A stretch of 64,000 nucleotides of DNA from contig NZ_CP046883.1 in assembly GCF_014262665.1 (NCBI RefSeq), positions 1,984,001-2,048,000 of the forward strand. The letters run 5' to 3'. The stretch is from Corynebacterium anserum (GTDB lineage: Bacteria > Actinomycetota > Actinomycetes > Mycobacteriales > Mycobacteriaceae). The notes under the pieces were generated by a model, which saw only the letters and a list, made by a program, of their open reading frames with translations, ran no database searches and was not told the DNA's origin. The position numbers and the translations under genes are program-made. This document shows, in pieces, positions 16,579 through 25,258 of the stretch (positions are counted from its first letter, which is position 1; every line of letters begins with the position of its first letter).

Positions 16579-18012
16579 ATGCCATTTCCTAGTTCTTCTG
16601 CTCGTGGTCAATCTAGGACTAGGGAGGGCAATCTTCGATCCGACCATAACCGTCCCCGGATACTCTCCGGCTATGTAGTGGCGCTATCCGTTATTGCTGG
16701 TCTGGTCAACGTTCTGTACTGGAGCGGTCGGCAGCAACCTGATGATTGGTCATCACTGTGGATCGCGGGGGTTCTCGTCAAAAACGGCAATAGCGCGCAT
16801 ATCTACGACTTTGATCCCATTGACTTTGCCGCCTGGTCAGGCCCCGCCTGGCAGAAGGTTATCGAAACCAATGAGCTATCTCCTTACCCCCACCCGTTCG
16901 TCCACATTCCTGGCGTCGCTTATATCATCGCCCCCTTTACTCACTTCCTGAGCTTCGAGGATTCCGTCATGTGCCTTACAGCTCTGTGCGGGGCATGCCT
17001 ACCACTGCTTGTGAGCGCGTCATGGACACTGTGGTCACGAACAACGTTGCCGCTTCACATACTGCTGGCCGCCACCATAGCAGCCTGGTACACCACTGCA
17101 TTCCAGACTGGCATGTGGCTAGGGCAGACCACCCCGATTATTTTGACCATGACAGTCTGCGGCATCGCCGCCGCTCGCCACCATCCTCTAACCGCCGGAG
17201 TGCTACTCGGCCTGGCCGGCATTGTGAAACTCACCCCTCTCGGCCTCATCCCCCTAATGCTTGTATTCCGTCATTATCGGCGCAGTGCTGTAGCTACTAC
17301 AGTAACGGCAGCCCTCGCTGCGCTGGCATCTTTGACTGTTGGTGGGAGGGAATTATTCGCCACCTGGCTGGATAGAATCCACCGCCTGTCCGACTCCGTG
17401 GTGGTCTCCGGAGCCAACCGCTCCTTCGCTTCTGCAGCACTGCGCGACAAATCTACCGCCGGCCCAGTAGCTCCTCTTGTTGATGATATTCCCAATTTCG
17501 TCTCGGTAATCCCCATCGCTATAGCAGTAATACTTTTCGCTGCCATCATCTGGGCTGCATCACGACAACACCAACAGGCAGCACCGCTGATACTCATCGG
17601 CGCATATGCCACCGCAACAGCCACATCGAGCCTCATGTGGCACCACTACTTGTTGATATGCACTCCCCTTGCCATTGGCATCGCGGTGCATTCACAACAT
17701 CTCACATCCGGTGTGCGCGAGATCTTCAGAGTGCTCCTCCTAGTTACACTACTTCTGCTGTATCCTCCGCTCAATGACGACTTTATCCCAGTCTTATCCC
17801 TGCATGGTCTGCCCCTAAGCGGACTAGCATTGCCGTGGGCTGGTTTCACTGCTCTCGTGTCGCTCATCGCCTTACTCGCTGTATCCGCCGCAGCACCACC
17901 ACGGTCGCAACAAGTCGTTCCTGTTGAACCGGGGAAGATCTCAACAACACCCCGGCGAAAAGGCGGCAAACACGCGAAGCCTAAGAACTCATTATGGAGG
18001 CGAATGCAGTAG
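16579..18012 (+). CDS. GT87-family membrane glycosyltransferase
   Basis: A 477-residue polytopic membrane protein with about ten to twelve helices. It matches the GT87 (DUF2029) polyprenyl-phosphate-dependent glycosyltransferases of actinobacteria, which build mannan, lipomannan or arabinan parts of the envelope. After the first helix comes an acidic external segment (RQQPDDWSSLWIAG), and later SPYPHPFVHIPGVAYI with the P.P-type pattern, WLGQTTPIILT, and LLGLAGIVKLTPLGLIPLML. The C-terminus is a basic tail (RRKGGKHAKPKNSLWRRM). The ATG at 16579 has AGGTGAAGGG upstream. It stands alone between the divergent LGFP gene and a convergent permease. Donor and acceptor sugars cannot be told from sequence. 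Confidence 0.75.
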   Translation: MPFPSSSARGQSRTREGNLRSDHNRPRILSGYVVALSVIAGLVNVLYWSGRQQPDDWSSLWIAGVLVKNGNSAHIYDFDPIDFAAWSGPAWQKVIETNELSPYPHPFVHIPGVAYIIAPFTHFLSFEDSVMCLTALCGACLPLLVSASWTLWSRTTLPLHILLAATIAAWYTTAFQTGMWLGQTTPIILTMTVCGIAAARHHPLTAGVLLGLAGIVKLTPLGLIPLMLVFRHYRRSAVATTVTAALAALASLTVGGRELFATWLDRIHRLSDSVVVSGANRSFASAALRDKSTAGPVAPLVDDIPNFVSVIPIAIAVILFAAIIWAASRQHQQAAPLILIGAYATATATSSLMWHHYLLICTPLAIGIAVHSQHLTSGVREIFRVLLLVTLLLLYPPLNDDFIPVLSLHGLPLSGLALPWAGFTALVSLIALLAVSAAAPPRSQQVVPVEPGKISTTPRRKGGKHAKPKNSLWRRMQ

Positions 18013-18029
18013 CCCTCTCCTGCCTTTAC

Positions 18030-18052
18030 CGCCAGTCACACCACTACTGGCG
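18030..18052. terminator. Possible bidirectional terminator hairpin
   Basis: CGCCAGT at 18030-18036 pairs with ACTGGCG at 18046-18052 around a 9-base loop. It lies between the convergent ends of the GT87 gene and the purine permease. There is no T-run, so it is only a plausible terminator. Confidence 0.4.
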
Positions 18053-18072
18053 CCGTGAGATGCCGTCTTCGG

Positions 18073-19479
18073 CTACGCTGCCCCCGAGGGGGAACCGGAA
18101 TCTTCCAACTCGTCCATCAGCACGGATTCATCCATATGCCCACCATCTTCACGGTTGAGCAACAGATTCATGACAATCACACAGATCGCACCAGCGGTGA
18201 TGCCCGAGTGCAAAACCATGCCCAACGTATCCGGCATGTGGTCATAGAAACCGGGAGCCACTGAGGGCAATGCGGAAATCGTGATAGACACGCCCACGAT
18301 CAGCGTGCGACCTTCCGTCCAATCGATGGTGGACAGCGTACGGATACCAGAGGCAGTAACCATGCCAAAGAGAGCCACACCTGCACCGCCCAGGACAGGC
18401 ATGGGAACCGAAGAAACCGCCGCTCCCATTTTTGGCAGAAGCCCAAGCAGCACCAAAATCACACCTGAGACTGCAACCACATAGCGGGAGAACACACGCG
18501 ACAGGGAAATCAGACCCACGTTTTGTGCGAAAGCAGCGTAAGGGAAGGTGTTGAAGATACCGCCCAGCATGGTGGACAGTCCATCTGCGCGCAGACCATC
18601 GCTCAAAATGCGTTTGTTTGCTCTCCGACCGGTGATGTTGCCGATAGCGATGATGTCGCTGGAGGTTTCGGTCATGATGACCAAACCAACGATAAGCATG
18701 GTGAAAATCGATGCCACTTCGAAGGTTGGAAACCCGAACATGAATGGTTCCGGAAGGCCGACCCAGTTTGCGTCGCCAATCTTGGACCAGTTCGTGGCAC
18801 CAATAAACTGCCCCACAATAGTGCCCACAAGCACGCCACCGAGCACAGCCATCGGCCGCCACTGCGCCGAGGCAAAACGGTGGATCACAATAACAGTAAC
18901 GAGCGCCACAATAGCCAGGAAAAAGTTTTCCGCCGAACCGACCTTATCCGCAGGCCCGTTCGCATTGGTGATCCAGCCCGCAGGAACAGAAATCAACGAC
19001 AAGCCAATGCACGTCATGATGGTCCCGGTGACTAGCGGAGGGAAATACTTCACAATCTTTCCGAATACCGGGGCTAGCAGCATCATCATGATGCCGCAGG
19101 CAATCACGGAACCATAGATCGCGGTGATGCCGTGTTGGGAACCGATAGCGATCATTGGTGCCACGGCTACGAAGGACACGCCCTGAATCACGGGCAGGCG
19201 CGCTCCAAAACGCCAGAAGCCGATCGTTTGAATAACCGATGCAATACCCGCTACGAACAGGTCTGCAACGATGAGGTGCGGGATATCTCCGGGCTGAAGC
19301 TCACCAGCCTGAACCATTGCACCGCCAACGATCAGTGGCACCGCCACCGCGCCGGCGTACATGGCCAACACATGCTGCAGGCCAAAAAAGAAGAGTTTGC
19401 TTAGTGGAGGCTTCTCGTCCACCGGGTGGACTGCCTTCGCAGCGGTGTCACCTGCTGTGGTGTTTGTCGTCGCAGACAC
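18073..19479 (-). CDS. NCS2-family urate/xanthine permease
   Basis: A 468-residue membrane protein of the nucleobase:cation symporter-2 (NAT/NCS2) family, which brings urate, xanthine or uracil into the cell. Visible family parts are GLQHVLAMYAGAVAVPLIVG in the first helix, QHGITAIYGSVIACGI, MTETSSDIIAIGNITGR with the conserved substrate-site Glu, LRADGLSTMLGGIFNTFP, and the NAT signature AFAQNVGLISLSRVFSR. ETSSDIIAIG with the QN.G signature fits the xanthine/urate branch rather than uracil permeases. It is the last gene of a minus-strand run after hydroxyisourate hydrolase and OHCU decarboxylase, so uptake of urate or a related purine is the likely job. The C-terminal tail is acidic (DELEDSGSPSG). 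The exact substrate is inference from context. Confidence 0.87.
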   Translation of the reverse strand: MSATTNTTAGDTAAKAVHPVDEKPPLSKLFFFGLQHVLAMYAGAVAVPLIVGGAMVQAGELQPGDIPHLIVADLFVAGIASVIQTIGFWRFGARLPVIQGVSFVAVAPMIAIGSQHGITAIYGSVIACGIMMMLLAPVFGKIVKYFPPLVTGTIMTCIGLSLISVPAGWITNANGPADKVGSAENFFLAIVALVTVIVIHRFASAQWRPMAVLGGVLVGTIVGQFIGATNWSKIGDANWVGLPEPFMFGFPTFEVASIFTMLIVGLVIMTETSSDIIAIGNITGRRANKRILSDGLRADGLSTMLGGIFNTFPYAAFAQNVGLISLSRVFSRYVVAVSGVILVLLGLLPKMGAAVSSVPMPVLGGAGVALFGMVTASGIRTLSTIDWTEGRTLIVGVSITISALPSVAPGFYDHMPDTLGMVLHSGITAGAICVIVMNLLLNREDGGHMDESVLMDELEDSGSPSGAA

Positions 19480-19534
19480 AAGAACCGTTCCTTGCCTATG
19501 AGATTACTGAGTGTGACCGGTCACTAGCCGAAAG

Positions 19535-19870
19535 TCAGCTACCGCGGTAGGTGGAGTAGCCGAAAGGTGAGAGCAATAGCGGCACATGTAAGTGCGACGG
19601 ACCAGCCTCGGTCACCGTGAAGTGGATATCCACAAACGGGTAAAGACTCGCTTTATCCCCGAAGTAGCCTGCGGTGTCAAAGCGCAGACGGTAGGTGCCT
19701 GGCTCTGGATCTACGGTGAAACGGTAACGGCCGTCGTTATCCGTTGTCGCAGTTTCCAGCGGAGTACCCTCCGCTTTTTTCGACGCCACATCTACAGCCA
19801 CCAGCTCCATGCTCACGCCTTGAGCTGGTAGACCCGTCGAGGTATCGAGAATGTGGGTGGAAAGGCTCAT
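19535..19870 (-). CDS. uraH: 5-hydroxyisourate hydrolase
   Basis: A 111-residue transthyretin-related enzyme that hydrolyses 5-hydroxyisourate to OHCU, the step right after urate oxidation. The conserved N-terminal THILDTSTGLPAQGV carries the catalytic His, RYRFTVDPEPGTYRLRFDT lies in the middle, and the C-terminal YRGS tetrapeptide (STYRGS) is the mark that separates hydrolases from transthyretin proper. The length is normal for bacterial HIUases. It sits 55 bp upstream of the permease and 134 bp downstream of OHCU decarboxylase on the same strand, so the two enzymes that act in sequence are neighbours. No urate oxidase, which would supply its substrate, is coded in this window. Confidence 0.93.
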   Translation of the reverse strand: MSLSTHILDTSTGLPAQGVSMELVAVDVASKKAEGTPLETATTDNDGRYRFTVDPEPGTYRLRFDTAGYFGDKASLYPFVDIHFTVTEAGPSHLHVPLLLSPFGYSTYRGS

Positions 19871-20004
19871 GATGAATAAGTCCTCTCTTGTTCTAGGTTT
19901 CTAGGGCGATCCTTGACAATCCTTCGGCAAGCACGCCGCGGTTGCCTGAGGCGAATATCTCAGAGAAAAAGTTTCTGAGAAGAAATCTCTAGGGAAATAA
20001 TTGC

Positions 20005-20514
20005 TTACTCAAACAAGCCACGCACGCGCAGCTCGTTAATCCCTGCGAGTTGTTCACGGGTGATAGCCCATTCTGTGTCTGGGTCATTTCCCATGCGTTG
20101 TTCCATGCGCTCCAGAATCTCTGCGGAGGTGAGCCCGGATGCACGGATGAGGAACACGTGTCCAAACGTCTCCTGGTATTTCGGGTTCAGCTCGCGGATG
20201 CGATCCATAGCCGCTGCTTTATCCCGTTCCGCGGAGGACATGGCTGCTTGCTGTTCTTTTTCAGAGAGGGAACCTGCCGTGACGGTCGCGCCAATGGGTG
20301 GGTGTGCCTGCACGGATTTCATAACCAGCTGGTCACTCATGGATTCAAACTCCCGCTGCGCGGTAGTGCAAAGTTCATCCACAGAATCAAATGGCCTCTG
20401 GGCTACCACAGCAGTAGCAAGCTCGGTGCTGCCATAGAGGTCACTGAGGAGAGCAATGACCTGATCAGCGTCTGCGGAGTTGAACTCCTCAAGGCTCTCG
20501 GGTGAAAAAGACAT
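20005..20514 (-). CDS. uraD: OHCU decarboxylase
   Basis: 2-oxo-4-hydroxy-4-carboxy-5-ureidoimidazoline decarboxylase, 169 residues, which turns OHCU into S-allantoin. The family marks are the N-terminal FNSADADQVIALLSDLYGS, VVAQRPFDSVDELCT, the catalytic AHPPIG motif near residue 90, and FGHVFLIRASGLTSAEIL. The length matches single-domain bacterial UraD. It is the first gene of the run uraD, uraH, permease. Upstream lies ureD on the same strand, so the urate genes may sit downstream of the urease operon with about 120 bp between. Together with allantoinase and allantoicase at 3.4-6 kb it forms the pathway from OHCU to ureidoglycolate. Confidence 0.92.
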   Translation of the reverse strand: MSFSPESLEEFNSADADQVIALLSDLYGSTELATAVVAQRPFDSVDELCTTAQREFESMSDQLVMKSVQAHPPIGATVTAGSLSEKEQQAAMSSAERDKAAAMDRIRELNPKYQETFGHVFLIRASGLTSAEILERMEQRMGNDPDTEWAITREQLAGINELRVRGLFE

Positions 20515-20633
20515 GAAAATATCCTCAAGTTTTATTGTTTCACGGAGATTAAAGAGACGTTACTGGCAGCATAAAATACAGTCTCCGTGAAAGAAAATAC
20601 GAAAAGTGAACAGCTGAATGCTACCAGCTGACC

Positions 20634-21662
20634 CTACATCCTGCGCAGGTCAAACGAAGATTTCCCCAGTATTTTTTGCCGCAGGACATCGTGAAGCGCA
20701 CCCATAACCTCCCTCACCCCCACGGAAGAATACCCAGCGATACGAACCATCACCCCAGCACCGCCAACCAAGGTGCTTACCCCTGCAACGATGTCCTCAC
20801 GGCGTATCTCTGCCACAGCACTGCGGCACATATCCATGAGCTGAGCAGGTGGCGTCGAAAAGGCAGAGGGAGTTACGGCAAGTATCGTTCCCCACACCGG
20901 ATAGTCTCCCCACACCATGAGGTTGCGACCGTTACCGGCTCCAACAGTGACTACAGTATCCGCCAGCAAAGGGCGACCATCGCGAGTGACACGGAGCCCA
21001 AGGCTAAACGCATCAAATTCGTGCACTTCGCCACGAGCCACACGCCCCAGCAAAGTCATCTCACCGGCAATCACACTGGCGGTGGATGGAACATCGCACT
21101 CGGTGAGCTGCACCAAGCGGGAACCCCCATACAGTGTGGTGTGCCCTGGAAAGTATTCCAAACACGCATTGGGTCCCAGCGAAAAACTCACCCATTGAGT
21201 AGCCACACCCGCGTTCATACGGTGAACGTTTGTCGCTGCCTGAGTGCTCACCGTTGCTCTAGCACCTTCTTCAAGGACAAACTTCTGCCGGATGCGATCG
21301 TTTTCAGCTAACCCTCCACCAGTAGTTCGTAAGTAAAGCACCGCATGGTTCTTGTCGCACGGATCCACATACAGCGGGCGGGTGAGGCTCATCGGTGCTT
21401 TCGCAAAACGTTCGCGCAGCCCAGTACGTCCACTCTGCCCTACTCCCAAGGTCAGCTCCAGTACACCCACCTTGCCGGGTTGTCCTACCGCGAGTACGCC
21501 AGAGTGCTTCGAGGGAGCTTCTCGGTCGAGGAATGCACGCACTTCACGGGGGATTGGAGGAGTCAGCTGGGCCGTATCCAGCCGAGGATCCCAACGTGGG
21601 TTCAGTTGGTGCCCCCGACAGGAGTCCGTGCGGGGATCCCAACGGGGTTCGTTAACCAACAC
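20634..21662 (-). CDS. ureD: Urease accessory protein UreD
   Basis: UreD (UreH) binds the urease apoenzyme and, with UreF and UreG, channels nickel into the active site. The open frame gives 342 residues. The conserved core starts near residue 65 (VLELTLGVGQSGRTGL, SLTRPLYVDP) and includes GGLAENDRIRQKFVLEEGA, AATNVHRM, YFPGHTTLYGGS and VWGDYPVWGT. The first 60 residues are not conserved and hold a duplicated NPRWDPR-type heptad that comes from a DNA repeat at 21586-21653. The true start may therefore lie downstream of the GTG at 21662; internal GTG codons are available. It overlaps ureG by 11 bases and is the last urease gene in the operon. Confidence 0.88.
   Translation of the reverse strand: MLVNEPRWDPRTDSCRGHQLNPRWDPRLDTAQLTPPIPREVRAFLDREAPSKHSGVLAVGQPGKVGVLELTLGVGQSGRTGLRERFAKAPMSLTRPLYVDPCDKNHAVLYLRTTGGGLAENDRIRQKFVLEEGARATVSTQAATNVHRMNAGVATQWVSFSLGPNACLEYFPGHTTLYGGSRLVQLTECDVPSTASVIAGEMTLLGRVARGEVHEFDAFSLGLRVTRDGRPLLADTVVTVGAGNGRNLMVWGDYPVWGTILAVTPSAFSTPPAQLMDMCRSAVAEIRREDIVAGVSTLVGGAGVMVRIAGYSSVGVREVMGALHDVLRQKILGKSSFDLRRM
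21586..21653. repeat. Imperfect direct repeat at the ureG/ureD junction
   Basis: GGATCCCAACGTGGGTTCAG starts at 21586, and a related copy (GGATCCCAACGGGGTTCGTT) starts at 21634, giving a 48-bp period. It lies where the ureG stop and ureD start overlap and produces the doubled PRWDPR peptide at the UreD N-terminus. Confidence 0.65.
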
Positions 21663-22284
21663 GGTAGCTTTCTAGCGCCTCGACCAGCTCATCAATCCCC
21701 TGGCCATCCAAAGAGTTTGTGAGTATCACCGTTTTGTCGTTGCGCACCATGTGAGCGTCAGCGTGCATACGGTCTAGGTCACAACGCACATACTGGGCAA
21801 TATCCACCTTGTTGATCACCAAAATGTCAGACTCCGTAATTCCCGGACCCCGTTTGCGCGGCATCTTCTCACCCTCTGCCGTGTCCAGTACGAAGACAAA
21901 AACGTCCACTAGCGCCGGGCTGAACGTCAATGTCAAGTTATCGCCGCCGGATTCAAAGAATATGGTGTCCGTCTCTGGGTGGTCATCCAGCAGATCGGCG
22001 GCGGCCATAAGGTTCATGGTCGGATCGTCACGCACTGCGGTGTGGGGGCAGCTACCTGTTTCCACACCGATGACCTTATCGCCGGCAATCACTCCGTCTA
22101 ATTCCCGGCGGATATGCTGCGCGTCCTCCTGGGTGTAAATATCGTTGGTAATCACACCCACCTTGCGCCCGGCATCCACAAACTTTGGCACCAGCGCCTC
22201 TATCAGCGCCGTCTTACCTGATCCCACCGGACCGCCGATGCCTATACGCAGGGGGCTTCCCTTACCCGTCACTGAATTACTCAT
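21652..22284 (-). CDS. ureG: Urease accessory GTPase UreG
   Basis: A SIMIBI-class GTPase, 210 residues, that carries nickel and hydrolyses GTP while urease is activated. The P-loop GGPVGSGKTALIEAL lies near residue 15. VITNDIYTQEDA follows, then the metal-binding Cys-Pro-His of VETGSCPHTAVRDD, FESGGDNLTLTFS, and the guanine-specificity motif INKVDIA. All are standard for UreG, and the length is normal. GAGGTAGCA precedes the ATG. It lies 84 bp after ureF and overlaps ureD by 11 bases, so ureG and ureD are translationally linked. All catalytic motifs are intact, so GTP-dependent nickel delivery should work even though the usual UreE partner is not coded here. Confidence 0.95.
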   Translation of the reverse strand: MSNSVTGKGSPLRIGIGGPVGSGKTALIEALVPKFVDAGRKVGVITNDIYTQEDAQHIRRELDGVIAGDKVIGVETGSCPHTAVRDDPTMNLMAAADLLDDHPETDTIFFESGGDNLTLTFSPALVDVFVFVLDTAEGEKMPRKRGPGITESDILVINKVDIAQYVRCDLDRMHADAHMVRNDKTVILTNSLDGQGIDELVEALESYRVG

Positions 22285-22368
22285 TGCTACCTCTTTTCCT
22301 CAGTCTCTATTTCGTCTTTTTTGCCGACGATTCTCTGTTTCTCCCTTTTTACCGACGCCAGCCCTGCT

Positions 22369-23115
22369 CTAACTCATGAATAAACGAGCCGGCGCGAATT
22401 GATGCTCTGCACTGGCCAAATCCAACCCCGGACTAGCTCTACCAACCTGTGAGAGATCTCCAGTGTCTAAGATGTCACGCGCAGCCTCGACAGCATCCTT
22501 CACCAACTCGTCGATGAGAGGCACTGTCCTTGCCACCATCGCCTGAGCCCTGATGTGATCACACTGGCGCAAGCGGAGAGCTGCCGAAGACCAACCCACT
22601 GAAAGCCCAATCAACTCCACACCCACAGCCTCTTCCGCACAAAGGCCATGCGCATGGTGGATAAGACCCAACACGATGGCCTGATTACCGGGTGTCTGGC
22701 GGGACATAGTGGCGTCGGAATACAGGGACAGCAACCCGTCTACCTGGCTCACTTCACCGTGAACACCCAGAGTCTGCCGACCCACGCGAGTCGACGCACG
22801 CCGCAGCGCCTCGGTGATCTTAGTGGCGGTGAGCTCGTGGTCAAGGTTGATGAGGAAGCGCAAAGCTTCCTGCTGTTTAACCTCATCATTCCCCGCCTGC
22901 TCCGCGATAAGAACCGTAAGCGCGGTCGCCACGCCATCACCAGGGGTCGCAGTGTGGCGCAAGTGATCAACAAGCGCCTGACCACACTGCTCGTGGCCGG
23001 ATACTCTGCCCAGTTGAACAAGCCCTTCCAAACCATGCGACAGTGTGTAACGCCCAGAAGGGTATGCCGAATCGCCATAAACGACGGCGTGAAGGAGAGG
23101 TGTCAGAGAGGTCAT
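22369..23115 (-). CDS. ureF: Urease accessory protein UreF
   Basis: UreF, 248 residues, an all-helical accessory protein that links UreD to UreG during urease maturation. Family features are the N-terminal PLLHAVVYGDSAYPSGRYTLSHGLEG (the FPxGxFxxSxGLE-like segment), LGVHGEVSQVDGLLSLY in the middle, and VGVELIGLSVGWSSAALRL. The start ATG overlaps the ureC stop in a TAATG, so it is translationally coupled to the catalytic subunit. It runs slightly longer than many UreF proteins, with a short variable C-terminal tail. The order ureC-ureF without ureE between them differs from the usual corynebacterial ureABCEFGD. Confidence 0.88.
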   Translation of the reverse strand: MTSLTPLLHAVVYGDSAYPSGRYTLSHGLEGLVQLGRVSGHEQCGQALVDHLRHTATPGDGVATALTVLIAEQAGNDEVKQQEALRFLINLDHELTATKITEALRRASTRVGRQTLGVHGEVSQVDGLLSLYSDATMSRQTPGNQAIVLGLIHHAHGLCAEEAVGVELIGLSVGWSSAALRLRQCDHIRAQAMVARTVPLIDELVKDAVEAARDILDTGDLSQVGRASPGLDLASAEHQFAPARLFMS

Positions 23116-24827
23116 TAGAAGAGATAGTGCAGTTGAGCCAGAGGCAGGCTAGTCGCCGGGTCAATCGTGGCGATCTTTCCGTCCACACGAACTTCATAGG
23201 TATCCGGATCAACCTGGATATCAGCCAGGGTGTTGTTGCGGATCATATCCTTCTTGCCAATCGTGCGGGTGCCACGAACAGGTAAAACAAGAGAATTGAG
23301 ACCAAGTTCCTCAGGCACTCCGGCATCGATCCCCGCCTGAGACATGTACGTCACACGCGTAGCCTGCAGCGCCTTGCCATAGTTAGCAAACTGGTTCCGG
23401 TAGTAGACGGGTTGCGGGGTAGCCAAAGAAGCATTGGGGTCACCCATGAGCGCCCAGCAGATGCGACCCTGGCGCAACACCACGTGCGGCTTCGCGGCGA
23501 AAGAATCGATGGGCCAGAGCACAAGGTCTGCGAGTTTTCCTTTTTCAATGCTGCCCACATGTTCCGCAATTCCCTGGGCGAGAGCTGGGTTCATAGTTAG
23601 TTTCGCCACGTAACGCAGGACGCGGTTGTTGTCGTCGCCTGCGTCGCCTTCCAACTCACCCAATTGTTCGCGGCAGTGGTGAGCCGTCTGGAATGCCCGA
23701 GCCCATGATTCACCAACACGCCCCATGGCCTGAGAATCTGAGCTGAAAATAGAGATCAACCCCATGTCATGCAGTACGGTTTCCGCGGCAATGGTCTCTG
23801 CGCGCACACGGGAATCAGCAAACGCTACGTCTTCAGGAATATCGTGCGATAGGTGGTGGCAGACCATCACCATGTCCAGCAGCTCCTCTACTGAGTTCAC
23901 GGTGTATGGCAAGGTCGGGTTAGTAGAGGAAGGTAAAACATTCGGCATGCCAGTTACGCGCAGAATGTCAGGGGCATGGCCGCCACCGGCACCTTCGGAA
24001 TGGAACGTGTGAATAGTGCGCCCACCCATGGCCCGTGCCGTTGATTGGAAAAACCCCGACTCGTTAAGAGTGTCCGTGTGCACAGCGAGCTGCACGTCCA
24101 TCTCTTCACACACATCCAGCGCATTGCTGATAGTGGCGGGGGTTGCACCCCAATCTTCATGAACCTTCAAACCAGCTGCTCCAGCGGCGATCTGGCCACG
24201 CAGCGCATCCGGCAAGCTGGCAGACCCCTTGCCGAGGAAACCGGTACTGACCGCCAGCCCCTCCGCGGCACGGAGCATGAACTTCACACCGTCCGCACCG
24301 GGAGTACACGTAGTTCCTAATGTGCCTTCAGCCGGCCCTGTCCCACCTCCGAAGAATGTGGTGATGCCATTGGACAGCCCCTCTTCCGCTTGTTGAGGAG
24401 TGATGTAGTGGATGTGCGTATCCACTCCCCCGGCGGTAAGAATGCGATGGGTACCAACAATGACTTCTGTACCTGGACCGATCACCAGTTCTGGATCCAC
24501 GCCATCCTGCGTGTTGGGATTACCGGCTTTACCGATCCCCACAATGCGCCCATTTTTGATGCCCACATCGCCCTTAACCACACCTGCGACGGCATCGACG
24601 ATGATGGCGCCTACGATCACACTATCCAATGGATCAGTGGCTGTGGGGTCTTGAGCCATGCCATCGCGCACAGCCTTCCCCCCGCCGTACACCGACTCGT
24701 CACCATAGCTTGCGGAAGAATAATCCTTTTCGATGCGTATCTTGAGGTTGGTATCCGCTAAACGAACCAGGTCGCCCTCTGTGGGGCCATAAATCTCCGC
24801 ATAGCGGGAGCGATCGATTGTGCTCAT
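23115..24827 (-). CDS. ureC: Urease alpha subunit
   Basis: Catalytic urease subunit, 570 residues, which hydrolyses urea to ammonia and carbamate at a dinuclear nickel site in the cytoplasm. All metal ligands are visible: HIH in [16 protein letters not shown], the carbamylated Lys in [12 protein letters not shown], the His of [13 protein letters not shown] and of [17 protein letters not shown], and the Asp of [13 protein letters not shown]. The flap region [20 protein letters not shown] carries the catalytic His. Length and motifs are those of a fully active enzyme. Three bases separate it from ureB, and its stop overlaps the ureF start. Urea can come from allantoicase in this same window as well as from outside the cell. 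Confidence 0.97.
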   Translation of the reverse strand: MSTIDRSRYAEIYGPTEGDLVRLADTNLKIRIEKDYSSASYGDESVYGGGKAVRDGMAQDPTATDPLDSVIVGAIIVDAVAGVVKGDVGIKNGRIVGIGKAGNPNTQDGVDPELVIGPGTEVIVGTHRILTAGGVDTHIHYITPQQAEEGLSNGITTFFGGGTGPAEGTLGTTCTPGADGVKFMLRAAEGLAVSTGFLGKGSASLPDALRGQIAAGAAGLKVHEDWGATPATISNALDVCEEMDVQLAVHTDTLNESGFFQSTARAMGGRTIHTFHSEGAGGGHAPDILRVTGMPNVLPSSTNPTLPYTVNSVEELLDMVMVCHHLSHDIPEDVAFADSRVRAETIAAETVLHDMGLISIFSSDSQAMGRVGESWARAFQTAHHCREQLGELEGDAGDDNNRVLRYVAKLTMNPALAQGIAEHVGSIEKGKLADLVLWPIDSFAAKPHVVLRQGRICWALMGDPNASLATPQPVYYRNQFANYGKALQATRVTYMSQAGIDAGVPEELGLNSLVLPVRGTRTIGKKDMIRNNTLADIQVDPDTYEVRVDGKIATIDPATSLPLAQLHYLF

Positions 24828-24830
24828 GGG

Positions 24831-25241
24831 TTAGGCCTCCTCAGTTGGAGTTGGAATATGGACTTCCGCATTGGAGTTGTCCAAAAAGTCTTTGAGGCGT
24901 TCCGCTGCGGCGGCTTTGATCTCTGGGTTGTCCAATGCTCCGTCGACGAGATTGGCAAAGCCGTAGAGCACTCGGCGCCCACCAAAATCCACGAGCTCTA
25001 CTTCTCGCTCATCCCCCGGCTCGAAACGAATTGCGAGCCCAGATGGAATAGCCAAGTGCTTGCCATACGCCGCATCGCGATCAAACTGTAATGCCGCATT
25101 GGCTTCATAGAAGTGATAGTGGGAGCCAACCTGCACAGCGCGGTCTCCTGTGTTCGCTACCACCACTTTTGTGGTGTCACGTCCAGCATTAATCTCTATC
25201 TCGCCATCCTGCGGCTCATATGCGAGTGTTGATCCAGACAT
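24831..25241 (-). CDS. ureB: Urease beta subunit
   Basis: Structural urease subunit, 136 residues, that packs against the catalytic subunit. Family motifs are the N-terminal [33 protein letters not shown] (quoted here only as landmarks around residues 12-43: [27 protein letters not shown]) and the following [16 protein letters not shown] and [10 protein letters not shown]. The C-terminus has a short acidic tail. It lies 17 bp after the unusual His-rich gene and 3 bp before ureC. In most bacteria ureA and ureB are adjacent or fused; here a 924-bp gene separates them. Confidence 0.95.
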   Translation of the reverse strand: MSGSTLAYEPQDGEIEINAGRDTTKVVVANTGDRAVQVGSHYHFYEANAALQFDRDAAYGKHLAIPSGLAIRFEPGDEREVELVDFGGRRVLYGFANLVDGALDNPEIKAAAAERLKDFLDNSNAEVHIPTPTEEA

Positions 25242-25258
25242 CCTCTCAACCGTCCTTC

